Below, piece by piece: positions 16,657-25,269 of a stretch of DNA of 64,000 nt. Both the position numbers and the translations under genes were made by a program. The notes below the pieces were generated by a model. That model worked only from the letters and a program-made list of their open reading frames with translations. It did no database searches and was not told the DNA's origin. The first letter of the stretch is position 1; each line of letters opens with the position of its first letter. This DNA is from Paenibacillus qinlingensis. Lineage in GTDB: Bacteria; Bacillota; Bacilli; Paenibacillales; NBRC-103111. The stretch is taken from assembly GCF_013204845.1 (NCBI RefSeq), contig NZ_JABMKY010000004.1:186001-250000 (forward strand), in the 5' to 3' direction.

Positions 16657-17076
16657 ATGAACGAAGAGGTGGATATCTTGTTAAGTAACCCGTATTTAGC
16701 AACGCTTGCTTTTTTTGCTGTAGCAGTGGTCGCGCTTGTTGTTTTCCTTACCATCTTCGAAATGGTTACGAAGTATGATGATTGGGCTGAAATTAAAAAA
16801 GGCAATCTATCGGTCGCCATGGCTACTGGTGGGAAAATTTTTGGGATTTGCAACTTGTTCCGTTTCGCCATTTTAAACAATGACACCATGATACACTCTC
16901 TCGTTTGGGCCGGATATGGCTTCGTGCTTCTGTTGGTTGCCTACTTTATCTTTGAATTCCTAACGCCATATTTTAAAATTGATGAGGAAATAAAGAAGGA
17001 TAACCGTGCGGTAGGTTTCTTATCCTTAACGTTATCAGTGTCCTTATCCTATGTGGTCGGAGCATGTGTAACCTAG
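16657..17076 (+). CDS. DUF350 (UPF0719, YshE-like) membrane protein
   Basis: 139 residues with four membrane helices (about 12-34, 50-66, 78-100, 115-137). The conserved helix start NLSVAMATGGKIFGICNLFRFA and the internal duplication, two helix pairs with a charged link, fit the DUF350/YjfL family. In B. subtilis the homologue YshE follows mutS2, so this gene keeps that synteny with pspA inserted. Function is unknown; association with PspA suggests an envelope role. GGCAGGAGATGAT precedes the ATG. Confidence 0.85.
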   Translation: MNEEVDILLSNPYLATLAFFAVAVVALVVFLTIFEMVTKYDDWAEIKKGNLSVAMATGGKIFGICNLFRFAILNNDTMIHSLVWAGYGFVLLLVAYFIFEFLTPYFKIDEEIKKDNRAVGFLSLTLSVSLSYVVGACVT

Positions 17077-17105
17077 TATCATACATAGTCTTGGAGGCTT
17101 GAACA

Positions 17106-17189
17106 ATGAAATACCTGTGGGGAACCTTGTTTGCTATTGCGCTTGTATTTGTAGCGGCAGGGGTTTATTATGTATGGAAATATGCATAG
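17106..17189 (+). CDS. 27-residue single-helix membrane peptide
   Basis: A small open frame, MKYLWGTLFAIALVFVAAGVYY then VWKYA. It is one hydrophobic helix framed by Lys at both ends and aromatic residues, consistent with a membrane-embedded microprotein. CTTGGAGGCTTGAACA gives a good GGAGG ribosome site 8-9 bases before the ATG. It fits snugly between DUF350 (29 bases before) and the zinc-ribbon gene (25 bases after). The signal is coding-like but short, so confidence rests on the ribosome site and the operon position. No homologue is recognised. Confidence 0.65.
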   Translation: MKYLWGTLFAIALVFVAAGVYYVWKYA

Positions 17190-17214
17190 ATGCAATTAGC
17201 TGGAGGATTTCGCA

Positions 17215-17715
17215 ATGAGTAGTAACGAAGAAGTCGTATGTCCATGGTGCCAAACGGAGATCGTCTGGGATCCCGAGATTGGGCCAGAGGAAGAGTGTCC
17301 ACATTGTTTTAATGAATTGAATGATTACCGCAGCATTGATCTGAAGGTTAAGCAGACAGGGCAGAAGCTTCGTTTCAATGAGCAAGAATATGCCGAATCC
17401 GATGAGGATTTATCGTTGGCTTGGGATGATTCCGATGAGCCACTTGATAAGTACGGCGAGAAGGTCCAACAATTAACGGATGAGCAGGAAGAAGCACCAG
17501 AGTGCTCTAGTTGTCATGAATTCTTGCTACTAGCTGGAACTGAAGTGACAAGCGGAGCTTCTTTCACACCTAGCATTCCCAAAACGTTGGGGAGTGCGTT
17601 CTTAACAGGTCCTTTCACGACGGATGTTTATGTGTGTCCGTCCTGTTTCCGAGTTGAGAAAGTGCTTTCAGATACGGACCGATTACTGATGGTTGAACGC
17701 ATCAAATCGGAATAA
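17215..17715 (+). CDS. Double zinc-ribbon protein of unknown function
   Basis: 166 residues with two CxxC-CxxC sets: Cys9/Cys12 with Cys28/Cys31 near the N-terminus, and Cys97/Cys100 with Cys141/Cys144 near the C-terminus. The middle is acidic (DEDLSLAWDDSDEP). This looks like two rubredoxin-like zinc ribbons and a cytosolic protein. It is the last gene of the pspA-DUF350 run and ends at a terminator. CTGGAGG lies 10 bases before the ATG. Not recognised as a named family. Confidence 0.75.
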   Translation: MSSNEEVVCPWCQTEIVWDPEIGPEEECPHCFNELNDYRSIDLKVKQTGQKLRFNEQEYAESDEDLSLAWDDSDEPLDKYGEKVQQLTDEQEEAPECSSCHEFLLLAGTEVTSGASFTPSIPKTLGSAFLTGPFTTDVYVCPSCFRVEKVLSDTDRLLMVERIKSE

Positions 17716-17730
17716 GATCGTTGGAAATGG

Positions 17731-17759
17731 AACCGAGTCCTCGTGGATTCGGTTTTTTT
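17731..17759 (+). terminator. Terminator of the pspA-zinc-ribbon run
   Basis: AACCGAGTCC and GGATTCGGTT around TCGT, then seven T. Confidence 0.85.
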
Positions 17760-17839
17760 GCATGCATATGCCTCATATTTTCACTCCAAAGGGGAAGGTT
17801 AACAAAAGCCTATAATCGGTCTCAATTAGGAGGAGGAGT

Positions 17840-19066
17840 ATGCAAAAGAATCAAACGAATGTGAAAAGTAAAGGGAAGCTGGATGCTCAAGCGATCCTTT
17901 TGCTCGTTGTTCATGCACTATTCGGCGGAGCCAATGCATTATCGGGTACTTTCGTCGGTGTTTATTTATGGAAAGCCAAAAATGACTTTACGTTAATCGG
18001 TTGGTTCACCTTAACGACCCATTTGACAATGGCTATAACCTTTTGGTTAGCCGGAAAGTGGGTGAAAGAACATAATAAAATGAATTGCTTGCGTATTGGT
18101 GTATCCATTTCAGCGTGTTTTTACATGCTGGTGCTCTGGATGGGGACTAGCAGTGTCCACTACTTCGTTTGGTTAGGTATGGTCCAAGGGATCTCTGTTG
18201 GCTTGTTTTGGATTGCCTTCAACGTTGTTTACTTTGAAGTGACTGATCCAGATAATCGAGATCGATTCAATGGTTGGGTCGGCCTTTTGGGTGCTGGGGC
18301 AGGGATTATCGCTCCGTGGATTTCCGGTTTACTCATTGTGACGTTAGGCGATGGAGCGGGGTATCGTCTTATCTTTTCCATCTCGTTAGGCATCTTCCTA
18401 TTAGGCGTTGTGATCAGTTTTTTTCTGAAGAAGAGGAAATTGAGCGGCACGTACGAATGGTTCCTGCCGCTGCGAATCCTTAGGCAACCCAAAACGCCTT
18501 GGAAGCGCGTGAGTCTGGCTTTACTTTTTCAAGGTGTGCGTGAGGGTGTATTTGGATTTATGATTGGATTGCTCGTGTACATATCGACTTCAAGTGAAGC
18601 AAGTTTAGGTAATTTTGCTCTAATTACATCATCCGTCGCGTTAGTTAGCTTCTGGGCAGCAGGGCGCTTCATTCGTCCTTCTTTTCGTAAAATGAGTATG
18701 TTCATTGGCTCGGTGATGGTTGTTCTCGTAATTCTTCCATTTTTTTGGAAAATGTCATTCAGCACCTTGCTGATATTTGGGATTGGTTCTGCACTCTTTT
18801 TTCCCATGTACTCCATTCCGATGGTGTCCGTTGTGTTTGATTTAATTGGCTCGGATGATGAAAGTGCCAAACAAAGGGAAGAGTACATCGTCCTGCGTGA
18901 GTTATCGCTGAATGTGGGGCGCGTATGTGGCGTTCTTTTATTTATATGTGTCATTTCTTGGAGTAAGGAGCCACTGGTCATCAATGTGCTGTTACTTGTC
19001 ATCGGAAGCTCAACATTCTTCTCATGGGTATTCATTAGAAACCAATTACCGGCAGCTAAATCTTGA
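17840..19066 (+). CDS. MFS transporter, substrate unknown
   Basis: 408 residues with about 12 membrane helices in two halves separated by a hydrophilic loop (KKRKLSGTYEWFLPLRILRQ). The N-terminal half contains a short motif-A-like loop (GKWVKEHNKMNCLRIG), weaker than in drug pumps. LFWIAFNVVYFEVTDPDNRDRFNGWVG in the first half is characteristic of a Paenibacillus/Bacillus MFS group whose substrate is not known. AGGAGGAG lies close to the ATG. Confidence 0.8.
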   Translation: MQKNQTNVKSKGKLDAQAILLLVVHALFGGANALSGTFVGVYLWKAKNDFTLIGWFTLTTHLTMAITFWLAGKWVKEHNKMNCLRIGVSISACFYMLVLWMGTSSVHYFVWLGMVQGISVGLFWIAFNVVYFEVTDPDNRDRFNGWVGLLGAGAGIIAPWISGLLIVTLGDGAGYRLIFSISLGIFLLGVVISFFLKKRKLSGTYEWFLPLRILRQPKTPWKRVSLALLFQGVREGVFGFMIGLLVYISTSSEASLGNFALITSSVALVSFWAAGRFIRPSFRKMSMFIGSVMVVLVILPFFWKMSFSTLLIFGIGSALFFPMYSIPMVSVVFDLIGSDDESAKQREEYIVLRELSLNVGRVCGVLLFICVISWSKEPLVINVLLLVIGSSTFFSWVFIRNQLPAAKS

Positions 19067-19128
19067 CAGCGGTAGGTTTCCGCATGAAAATGTGAGTAGC
19101 ATGAGTAAGGGATGAGGAGGGGGCACCA

Positions 19129-20049
19129 ATGCCGCCAAAAATGGTGAATAGCATCACAGAGCTGATCGGAGATACCCCCGCGGTGCGCGTAAATCGCTTA
19201 TTGGAACCGGAAGCTGCTGAGTTGTATGTGAAATTGGAGTATTTCAATCCTAGCGGAAGCGTGAAGGACCGTGCTGCTTGGAATCTCATTGATCAGGCTG
19301 AAAAGTCAGGGCAGCTTCAGCCAGGTGCGACGATTATTGAGCCTACTAGTGGAAATACGGGGATCGGACTCGCGATGAACGCGGCGGCCAAGGGCTATAA
19401 GGCCATCTTGATTATGCCGGATAATATGAGCAAGGAACGCATTAATATCCTGAAAGCCTACGGCGCCGAAGTTGTTCTAACGCCAGCCGCCTTACGGATG
19501 CCAGGTGCAATTGCGAAAGCTGTGGAGTTGCGGGATCAAATCCCCGGCAGCTTCATTCCACAGCAGTTTGAGAATCCAGCGAATCCAAGTATTCATCGAG
19601 TAACGACTGCACCAGAAATTCTGCAGCAAATGGAGGGTAGGCTGGATGCTTTCGTTGCTACCTCAGGAACTGGAGGTACGATTACGGGGACTGGTGAAGT
19701 ACTTCGAGAGCATTTGCCGAATATCCAGATATATGTGGTAGAGCCGAAGGGGTCGCCTGTACTTTCTGGTGGAAGCCCTGGGCCACATAAGCTGGTGGGG
19801 ACAAGTCCTGGCTTTGTGCCAGCCATTTTGAATACAAGCGTCTATGATGAGATTGTGCAAGTAACAGATGAGGATGCCATCCAAACGATGAAGGATTTGG
19901 CGAGTAAGGAAGGCATTCTTGTCGGTCCTTCGGCTGGAGCCTCGGTATGGACGGGGATGCAGGTTGCAAGAAAGCTCGGGGCAGGAAAGCGAGTGCTTTG
20001 TATTGCACCAGATACAGGTGAGCGATATTTAAGCATGGATCTCTTTTAA
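19129..20049 (+). CDS. cysK: Cysteine synthase (O-acetylserine sulfhydrylase)
   Basis: 306 residues, the expected length. This is a PLP fold-type II enzyme making cysteine from O-acetylserine and sulfide. The PLP lysine is Lys46 in NPSGSVKDRAA; the substrate loop is TSGNTGIGLA; the phosphate-binding loop is TSGTGGTITG; and the C-terminal GPSAGAS is conserved. GAGGAGGGG precedes the ATG. It stands alone with its own terminator. The CysM-type alternative cannot be excluded by eye. Confidence 0.92.
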   Translation: MPPKMVNSITELIGDTPAVRVNRLLEPEAAELYVKLEYFNPSGSVKDRAAWNLIDQAEKSGQLQPGATIIEPTSGNTGIGLAMNAAAKGYKAILIMPDNMSKERINILKAYGAEVVLTPAALRMPGAIAKAVELRDQIPGSFIPQQFENPANPSIHRVTTAPEILQQMEGRLDAFVATSGTGGTITGTGEVLREHLPNIQIYVVEPKGSPVLSGGSPGPHKLVGTSPGFVPAILNTSVYDEIVQVTDEDAIQTMKDLASKEGILVGPSAGASVWTGMQVARKLGAGKRVLCIAPDTGERYLSMDLF

Positions 20050-20077
20050 CCTTGTACGAGGTGAATTTGGCAGTATA

Positions 20078-20109
20078 GAGCCACTTGGATAGTTATCCAG
20101 TGGCTTTTT
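20078..20109 (+). terminator. Terminator after cysK
   Basis: GCCACTTGGATA pairs with TATCCAGTGGC, followed by five T. Confidence 0.85.
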
Positions 20110-20248
20110 ATATTGCCATTCAAAGTGGAATTTTCAAATATATATAAATATTCTGCCTTTCTTCCGCGATCAACAATTGAATTAGGACAGCAATTCATTG
20201 TAAGATGAATGGATGAACGAAACATATCTCAGAAAGGTAGGTTTAACC

Positions 20249-20740
20249 ATGGATACTTTGAAGCTTAAAATTCTCGATTTACTAAAGGAAGACGCCCGCA
20301 GGAGCGCGGATCTGATCGCCACCATGTTAGGAACGGCGGAGGCCGAAGTTGCGCGAGCGATAAGCGAGATGGAAGCGGATAAGGTCATCGTCAAATACGC
20401 GACAGTCGTGAACTGGAGCAAAGTAGATGACGAAAAGGTTACCGCCCTAATTGAAGTGCAAATTACGCCGGAGCGCGGGCGCGGGTTTGATGCGATTGCG
20501 GAACGGATCTATTTATATCCGGAAGTCAAATCGGTTTATCTGATGTCTGGCGCGTATGATTTGCTCGTTGAAATTGAGGGGAGCTCGCTCAAACAGGTGG
20601 CTTCATTCGTTTCCAACAAGTTGTCGCCAATCGACCGTGTGCTTTCTACGAAAACGAATTTTATTTTGAAAAAATACAAACAAGACGGCATTATTTTCGA
20701 AGATCAGGAAGATGATCACCGAATGCTTGTTTCGCCGTAA
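20249..20740 (+). CDS. alaR: Lrp/AsnC-family regulator, AlaR-like
   Basis: 163 residues. An N-terminal winged helix (LKLKILDLLKEDARRSADLIATML, then VARAISEMEADKVIVKY) is followed by a RAM/ACT ligand-binding domain (VTALIEVQITPERGRGFDAI, SGAYDLLVEIEG). It lies 15 bases before an aminotransferase, the same arrangement as B. subtilis alaR-alaT, in which AlaR controls alanine transaminase. The longer frame from 20213 lacks a ribosome site, while AAAGGTAGG precedes the ATG at 20249. Confidence 0.85.
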   Translation: MDTLKLKILDLLKEDARRSADLIATMLGTAEAEVARAISEMEADKVIVKYATVVNWSKVDDEKVTALIEVQITPERGRGFDAIAERIYLYPEVKSVYLMSGAYDLLVEIEGSSLKQVASFVSNKLSPIDRVLSTKTNFILKKYKQDGIIFEDQEDDHRMLVSP

Positions 20741-20755
20741 GGGAGAGGTAGCGCT

Positions 20756-21958
20756 ATGATCAAGGATGAGACTACGATTCAAACTAGCAAAAAATCAATG
20801 AAGGACTACCTCGCTCCTGCGGTACGTGAAATGAAGCCTTCTGGGATTCGGAAGTTTTTTGATCTTGTAAGCAATAGCAAAGAAGACATCATCTCACTGG
20901 GTGTGGGCGAACCTGACTTTTCAACACCTTGGCACGTTCGTGAAGCAGCTGTACATTCCTTGGAGCGCGGCAGAACGAAATATACGCCAAACTCCGGTAT
21001 TCCTGAGCTCCGCGAAGCGATTGCGAACTATTTGTATACCTCTTTTAAAGTGAAATATGAGCCTTCGAATGAGGTGCTTGTAACGGTAGGCGGCAGTGAA
21101 GCTATTGATCTAGCACTGCGCTCCCTAATCACACCTGGGGATGAGATTCTGATTCCTGAGCCTTGTTATATTTCATACTCGCCAATCACTGCCATAAGTG
21201 GTGGTGTGCCAGTAGGTATCGAAACTTTTGCAAAGGACCAGTTTAAATTGACGGAAAAGGCGCTTCGCGATGCGATTACGCCCAAATCCAAAATATTAAT
21301 TCTCTGCTATCCTAGTAATCCAACTGGCGGCATTATGACGTATGAAGATTGGCTGCCGATTGCCAAAGTTGTTGAAGAGCATGATTTGATTGTCATTTCC
21401 GATGAAATCTATGCGGAATTGACGTATGGCCAGAAACATGTGAGCTTCGCAGCAGTTCCAGGCATGCAGGATCGGACGATTCTCGTTAGCGGCTTCTCCA
21501 AGGCTTTCGCAATGACAGGCTGGCGGATGGGCTATGCTTGTGGTCACAGAGAGCTAATCTCGGCTATGACCAAGATTCACCAGTATACGGTCATGTGTGC
21601 ACCTGTCATGGGGCAAGTAGCGGCTCATGAAGCGTTGACGAATGGATTAGAAGAGAAAGATCGTATGATTGAATCCTATAATCAACGTAGACGCTTGGTG
21701 GTCAAAGGCTTCCGTGAAGTCGGACTCCAGTGTCACGAACCACAGGGTGCATTCTATGCGTTCCCAAGCATTGTAGCAACTGGATTAACCTCGGACGAAT
21801 TTGCACAACGGCTTTTGTATGAGTCTAAGGTGGCTGCAGTACCAGGTGATGTGTTTGGATTAGGAGGAGAAGGTTTTCTGCGATGCTCTTATGCCTATAG
21901 TGTTTCCCAACTGAATGAAGCGTTAGAGAGAATCGGTAATTTCTTGAGGAAATTATAA
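20756..21958 (+). CDS. alaT: PLP aminotransferase, probable alanine transaminase AlaT
   Basis: 400 residues, fold-type I class I/II aminotransferase. Landmarks are GVGEPDFSTPWHV, YTPNSGIPELREAIA, the conserved YPSNPTGGIM, DEIYAEL (Asp that contacts the PLP pyridine nitrogen), SGFSKAFAMTGWR with the PLP lysine Lys249, and the C-terminal arginine in FLRCSYA. The partner AlaR-like gene just upstream and similarity to YugH/AlaT point to alanine/pyruvate transamination; aspartate or other substrates remain possible. GGGAGAGG is 9 bases before the ATG. Confidence 0.85.
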   Translation: MIKDETTIQTSKKSMKDYLAPAVREMKPSGIRKFFDLVSNSKEDIISLGVGEPDFSTPWHVREAAVHSLERGRTKYTPNSGIPELREAIANYLYTSFKVKYEPSNEVLVTVGGSEAIDLALRSLITPGDEILIPEPCYISYSPITAISGGVPVGIETFAKDQFKLTEKALRDAITPKSKILILCYPSNPTGGIMTYEDWLPIAKVVEEHDLIVISDEIYAELTYGQKHVSFAAVPGMQDRTILVSGFSKAFAMTGWRMGYACGHRELISAMTKIHQYTVMCAPVMGQVAAHEALTNGLEEKDRMIESYNQRRRLVVKGFREVGLQCHEPQGAFYAFPSIVATGLTSDEFAQRLLYESKVAAVPGDVFGLGGEGFLRCSYAYSVSQLNEALERIGNFLRKL

Positions 21959-22026
21959 TATTCTTTATAAATTCATATGTTCATAGGAGACGAAAACTGG
22001 TATTCTAAGAGTAAGGAGGGATGAGC

Positions 22027-22293
22027 ATGGCTTTTATGGAATATCAGCTTACTAACTTTCAGAAGCAATTTCAAATTCGCGAGCAAGAGTTCGGACAGCG
22101 CTGGCTGACCAAAAATGCCAAGAAGCAAAATTCCCTAGTTTTACTTGAAGAAGAGATCAATACGTTGAGACGTAAAATGGAACAGATGGTCATGGAAGGT
22201 CGAGAAATGACATCTGATGCAGTTGTTGAATTAAGTACGATGCTGGATCAAAAAATAAATGAATATATGACATCTGGAAAGAAAAGTCGGTGA
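22027..22293 (+). CDS. Spo0E-like aspartyl-phosphate phosphatase
   Basis: 88 residues. The core IN-x-LRRKMEQMVMEGREMTSD followed by LSTMLDQKINEY matches the Spo0E family helix-hairpin with its S-x-x-LD-x-x-I-x-x-Y signature. Such proteins dephosphorylate Spo0A~P and delay sporulation. The N-terminal 35 residues are an extra charged helix, longer than in most Spo0E members. The ATG at 22027 is chosen because AAGGAGGG is 6 bases before it, whereas an ATG at 22021 abuts the ribosome site. The stop codon lies in the loop of the following terminator. Confidence 0.82.
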   Translation: MAFMEYQLTNFQKQFQIREQEFGQRWLTKNAKKQNSLVLLEEEINTLRRKMEQMVMEGREMTSDAVVELSTMLDQKINEYMTSGKKSR

Positions 22294-22306
22294 AAACCGA
22301 CTTTTC
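22281..22306 (+). terminator. Terminator overlapping the spo0E-like stop codon
   Basis: GAAAAGTCGGT and ACCGACTTTTC form a perfect 11-bp stem around GAAA. The stop TGA is in the loop. Confidence 0.8.
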
Positions 22307-22356
22307 TGGCGATTATCGATAAAGAGAGAGTAATTGACGGAGGGAATTACATACAC

Positions 22357-22884
22357 ATGAAAGCAAAATGGTTATTCGTTGTCATGCTAGGAATGATGTT
22401 AATGCTTACAGCTTGTGGTGGACCGAAGGCAGATGTATCGGTGTTTATGATGGGACCTAACGGGTTTCCAAGTGAAGCGGCGGAGAAGTTGGAAGTATCT
22501 TTGAAATCCAAGGTAGGCGAAATTCCTACTGTGAAGCTGAATACATCACCTATTTTTTCATTGGAAAAAATGATTGTTGAGCTAGCTGCTGGTGGTAACG
22601 GGATTTTCATCTTGGGGGAAGAGCAGTTCAAAGGCTTGAGCAACCAAGCGGGATTCGTTTCATTGGATAACATAATCAACCCTAAGGATTATCCAGATGG
22701 GGTTATCGAGATCAAAGAAGAAGGTAAGGCCGCGGAGAAGCATCTGTACGGCATACCACTTACTGGTAACAAATGGATGAAAGAGCAGGGCTTTGAAGGT
22801 AAAGGGTTATATGCGTTCATTCCTCAGAATGCTCCGAAAATGGACGAGGCGTTGAAAGTCATCCAAATTATTGCGCAAAAATAA
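22357..22884 (+). CDS. Lipoprotein of unknown function
   Basis: 175 residues beginning MKAKWLFVVMLGMMLMLTACGG, a clear lipoprotein signal with Cys20 as the lipidated residue. The mature part has no recognised motif; FILGEEQF and YGIPLTGNKW hint at a compact alpha/beta fold. The promoter of the downstream B12 operon overlaps its last codons, so it is not part of that operon. Function not recognised. Confidence 0.8.
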   Translation: MKAKWLFVVMLGMMLMLTACGGPKADVSVFMMGPNGFPSEAAEKLEVSLKSKVGEIPTVKLNTSPIFSLEKMIVELAAGGNGIFILGEEQFKGLSNQAGFVSLDNIINPKDYPDGVIEIKEEGKAAEKHLYGIPLTGNKWMKEQGFEGKGLYAFIPQNAPKMDEALKVIQIIAQK

Positions 22885-22899
22885 GAGAACGTCTATAAT
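22871..22899 (+). promoter_or_regulatory. Promoter of the cobalamin operon
   Basis: TTGCGC (22871-22876) and TATAAT (22894-22899) with 17-base spacing, overlapping the stop of the preceding lipoprotein gene. RNA start expected near 22906. Confidence 0.75.
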
Positions 22900-22917
22900 C
22901 GACAAATAGCTTAATTT

Positions 22918-23062
22918 GCAACTATAGGTACTGGTAATGCTCCAAATGGAACATTATTAGTTAAGGGGAAGCCGGTTTGAATCCGGCACGGTCCCGCCAC
23001 TGTAATTCAGGCTTGTGTAAGTCTGGAGAGTCAGGATACCTGCCTATGGTGCCGATACAACA
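22918..23062 (+). ncRNA. Cobalamin riboswitch
   Basis: Conserved parts in order: GGTACTGG near the 5' end, TTAAGGGGAAGCCGG, GAATCCGGCACGGTCCCGCCACTGTAA (22978-23004), and the B12 box AGTCAGGATACCTGCC (22... ending near 23044). This is the standard adenosylcobalamin aptamer core. Together with the terminator at 23137-23170 it should stop transcription of the uptake and assembly genes when coenzyme B12 is plentiful. Confidence 0.93.
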
Positions 23063-23136
23063 TCCTTCGAGGAAAAGGATCGCGTTAAATCAGGAAGCAG
23101 CGTACGTAAGTTCGTTGCCATATACCGCGATTTATC

Positions 23137-23172
23137 GTCTCCTTCGTTCCTAGTGAACAAGGGGACTTTTTC
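23137..23172 (+). terminator. Expression-platform terminator of the cobalamin riboswitch
   Basis: GTCTCCTTCGTTC pairs with GAACAAGGGGAC and is followed by five T, 45 bases before btuF. Confidence 0.8.
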
Positions 23173-23216
23173 ATGTTTGCCTATGGATTGAATATAAGGA
23201 AAAGAGGGTTTAAGTG

Positions 23217-24227
23217 ATGAAACAGAGGAATTTCAAAAAGGGTCTTATTCTTACCTTAGCGGTTGCGACCGCGATCTCGTTAGCAGCTTGTGCGAAGAAG
23301 GAAACAGAAATTACAGATCCATCGAAACTAGGCGGTGCAGGGACGAAGGCGCCAATTTCTTCGGCAACTCCTGCCGTTACGAAGAAAACGTCGTATCCCT
23401 TGATAGTAAAAGATGCGACAGGTAAAGAATTTACGTTCGACAAAGCACCAGATCGAATCGCGTCCGTGTCGCCATCAGAGACAGAATCACTGTTTGCGAT
23501 TGGATTAGAAGCGAATATTGTCGGTGTCTCGGATTTCGACGATTATCCGGATGCGGCAAAAGCGAAGCCGAAACTAGGCAGCATTACGAAGCCTAACATG
23601 GAGGCTGTTATTGCTACGAATGCGAATGTTGTTTTCACTGGTGTTTCCATGGATACGGCATCCGTTGAGAATCTGCGTAAGGTGAACATAAACGTATTTA
23701 AAGTAGATCCCAAAACGTTAGATGATGCCATGAACAATATTCTAACATTTGGACAAATTACCGATCATCAAGAACAAGCGGAGAAAGTTGTCTCCAAAAT
23801 GAAAGCAGATCGTCAGAAGGTCGTCGATGCTGTAAAAGATGTGAAGCAAGAAAACAAGAAAAAAGTGTACATGGAGTTTGCTCCGGGCTGGACCGTAGGA
23901 AGCGGTGTGTTCATGGATGAGTTAATAAAAATTGCTGGTGGAATTAACGTAGCTGGAGACAAAGCAGGCTGGTATGAGATTAGTGAAGAGAAGATCATTC
24001 AGCAAAATCCGAACGTTATTTTATTTGCAAATGGGATCGTCGATTTCAAGAGCAAGAAGCCATTAGAAGAAATTATTCGTACGCGCGGTGGGTGGGATGC
24101 CATTGATGCCGTGAAAAATAAACGTGTGGTAGGTCTTGACCAGAACTCTGTGAGTCGCCCAGGTCCGAGATTGACGGATGGATTACTGGAAATGGCGAAA
24201 GGGATCTATCCTGAATTGGTGAAATAA
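23217..24227 (+). CDS. btuF: Cobalamin/corrinoid ABC transporter binding lipoprotein
   Basis: 336 residues. The signal ends at lipobox Cys25 (SLAAC). The mature part is a class III periplasmic-binding fold: APDRIASVSPSETESLFAIGLEANIVGVSDF, then a long helix linking two lobes, then VYMEFAPGWTVGSGVFMDELI. These are typical of BtuF/FecB/FhuD-type receptors; the riboswitch and downstream cob genes identify the ligand as a corrinoid. A GTG one codon earlier is possible, but the ATG has GAGGG 8 bases away. Its stop overlaps btuC by one base. Confidence 0.9.
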   Translation: MKQRNFKKGLILTLAVATAISLAACAKKETEITDPSKLGGAGTKAPISSATPAVTKKTSYPLIVKDATGKEFTFDKAPDRIASVSPSETESLFAIGLEANIVGVSDFDDYPDAAKAKPKLGSITKPNMEAVIATNANVVFTGVSMDTASVENLRKVNINVFKVDPKTLDDAMNNILTFGQITDHQEQAEKVVSKMKADRQKVVDAVKDVKQENKKKVYMEFAPGWTVGSGVFMDELIKIAGGINVAGDKAGWYEISEEKIIQQNPNVILFANGIVDFKSKKPLEEIIRTRGGWDAIDAVKNKRVVGLDQNSVSRPGPRLTDGLLEMAKGIYPELVK

Positions 24228-25264
24228 TGAAAAGAAAATTGATGCTTGGAGGAGGAGTAGGCGTTATACTCCTTCTTCTTTCTATTGTGGTGAGTTTATC
24301 CATTGGGTCGGCTCAACTGCCTCTTACACATATCGTGGGGATTCTAGCGAAGCACTTGCCTTGGATAGGAAGTCACATTGAGGTGAACTGGCCACAATCA
24401 TCGGAACAAATTATTAATAAAGTAAGAGTCCCTCGCGTGTTATTGGGGATTCTTGTAGGGGCTGTGCTTTCCATCGCCGGTGCAGGTTTCCAAGGCGTTC
24501 TGCGCAATCCGCTCGCTGACCCTTACTCCCTTGGCGTATCTTCAGGAGCTTCTGTAGGGGCTGCTTTTCTTATTTATTTCGGACTGCAATTCGCCTTGTT
24601 TGGTCAATGGTCGATCCCAATTGTGGCTTTCCTAACAGGGCTAATTTCCCTGTTCTTGGTCTTGAAACTGGCCATGATTGAAGGAAAGCTAAAGATGGAG
24701 ACGCTGATTTTGTCAGGCGTCGTCATGCAAGCATTTCTTGGCGCGTTTGTGTCTTTCTTGGTTGCCATTTCGAATCAAACAATTAATGAAATTATTTTCT
24801 GGCTCATGGGCAGTCTAGCGATGCGCGGATGGTCATATACGTATATGATCTTACCTTATCTACTAATCGGTCTGGTGATTCTGCTTAGCTATGCGAGATC
24901 ATTAAATCTGCTGGCATTAGGTGAGCGTCAGGCTGCACATCTCGGTGTTCATGTTGAGCGTACGAAACTGATCGTACTGATCGCGTCCACGTTGATTACG
25001 GCAGCTGCTGTGTCTGTAGCAGGGGTGATTGGCTTTGTAGGGCTGATTGTACCGCACTTGGTGCGACTATTGGTTGGTCCGGATTATCGACTAATCATTC
25101 CTTTATCCGCGATCGGCGGTGGGATTTATGTGTTATGGGCAGACACCTTGGCTCGAACATTGCTTAGTCCTACGGAAATCCCGCTTGGGGTAATTACAGC
25201 GTTTTTGGGTGCACCGTTCTTTGCCTATCTGCTTCATAAAGATAAGAAAACGTTAAGAGGTTGA
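24227..25264 (+). CDS. btuC: Cobalamin ABC transporter permease
   Basis: 345 residues with about 10 membrane helices, FecCD/BtuC family. Landmarks are RVPRVLLGILVGAVLSIAGAGFQGVLRNPLADPYSLGVSSGA near the N-terminus and the coupling-helix region VIGFVGLIVPHLVRLLVGPDYR in the C-terminal third. It forms the dimeric channel fed by BtuF and powered by BtuD. Start and stop overlap the neighbours (TAATGA at the start), indicating translational coupling. Confidence 0.94.
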   Translation: MKRKLMLGGGVGVILLLLSIVVSLSIGSAQLPLTHIVGILAKHLPWIGSHIEVNWPQSSEQIINKVRVPRVLLGILVGAVLSIAGAGFQGVLRNPLADPYSLGVSSGASVGAAFLIYFGLQFALFGQWSIPIVAFLTGLISLFLVLKLAMIEGKLKMETLILSGVVMQAFLGAFVSFLVAISNQTINEIIFWLMGSLAMRGWSYTYMILPYLLIGLVILLSYARSLNLLALGERQAAHLGVHVERTKLIVLIASTLITAAAVSVAGVIGFVGLIVPHLVRLLVGPDYRLIIPLSAIGGGIYVLWADTLARTLLSPTEIPLGVITAFLGAPFFAYLLHKDKKTLRG

Positions 25265-25269
25265 TCACG

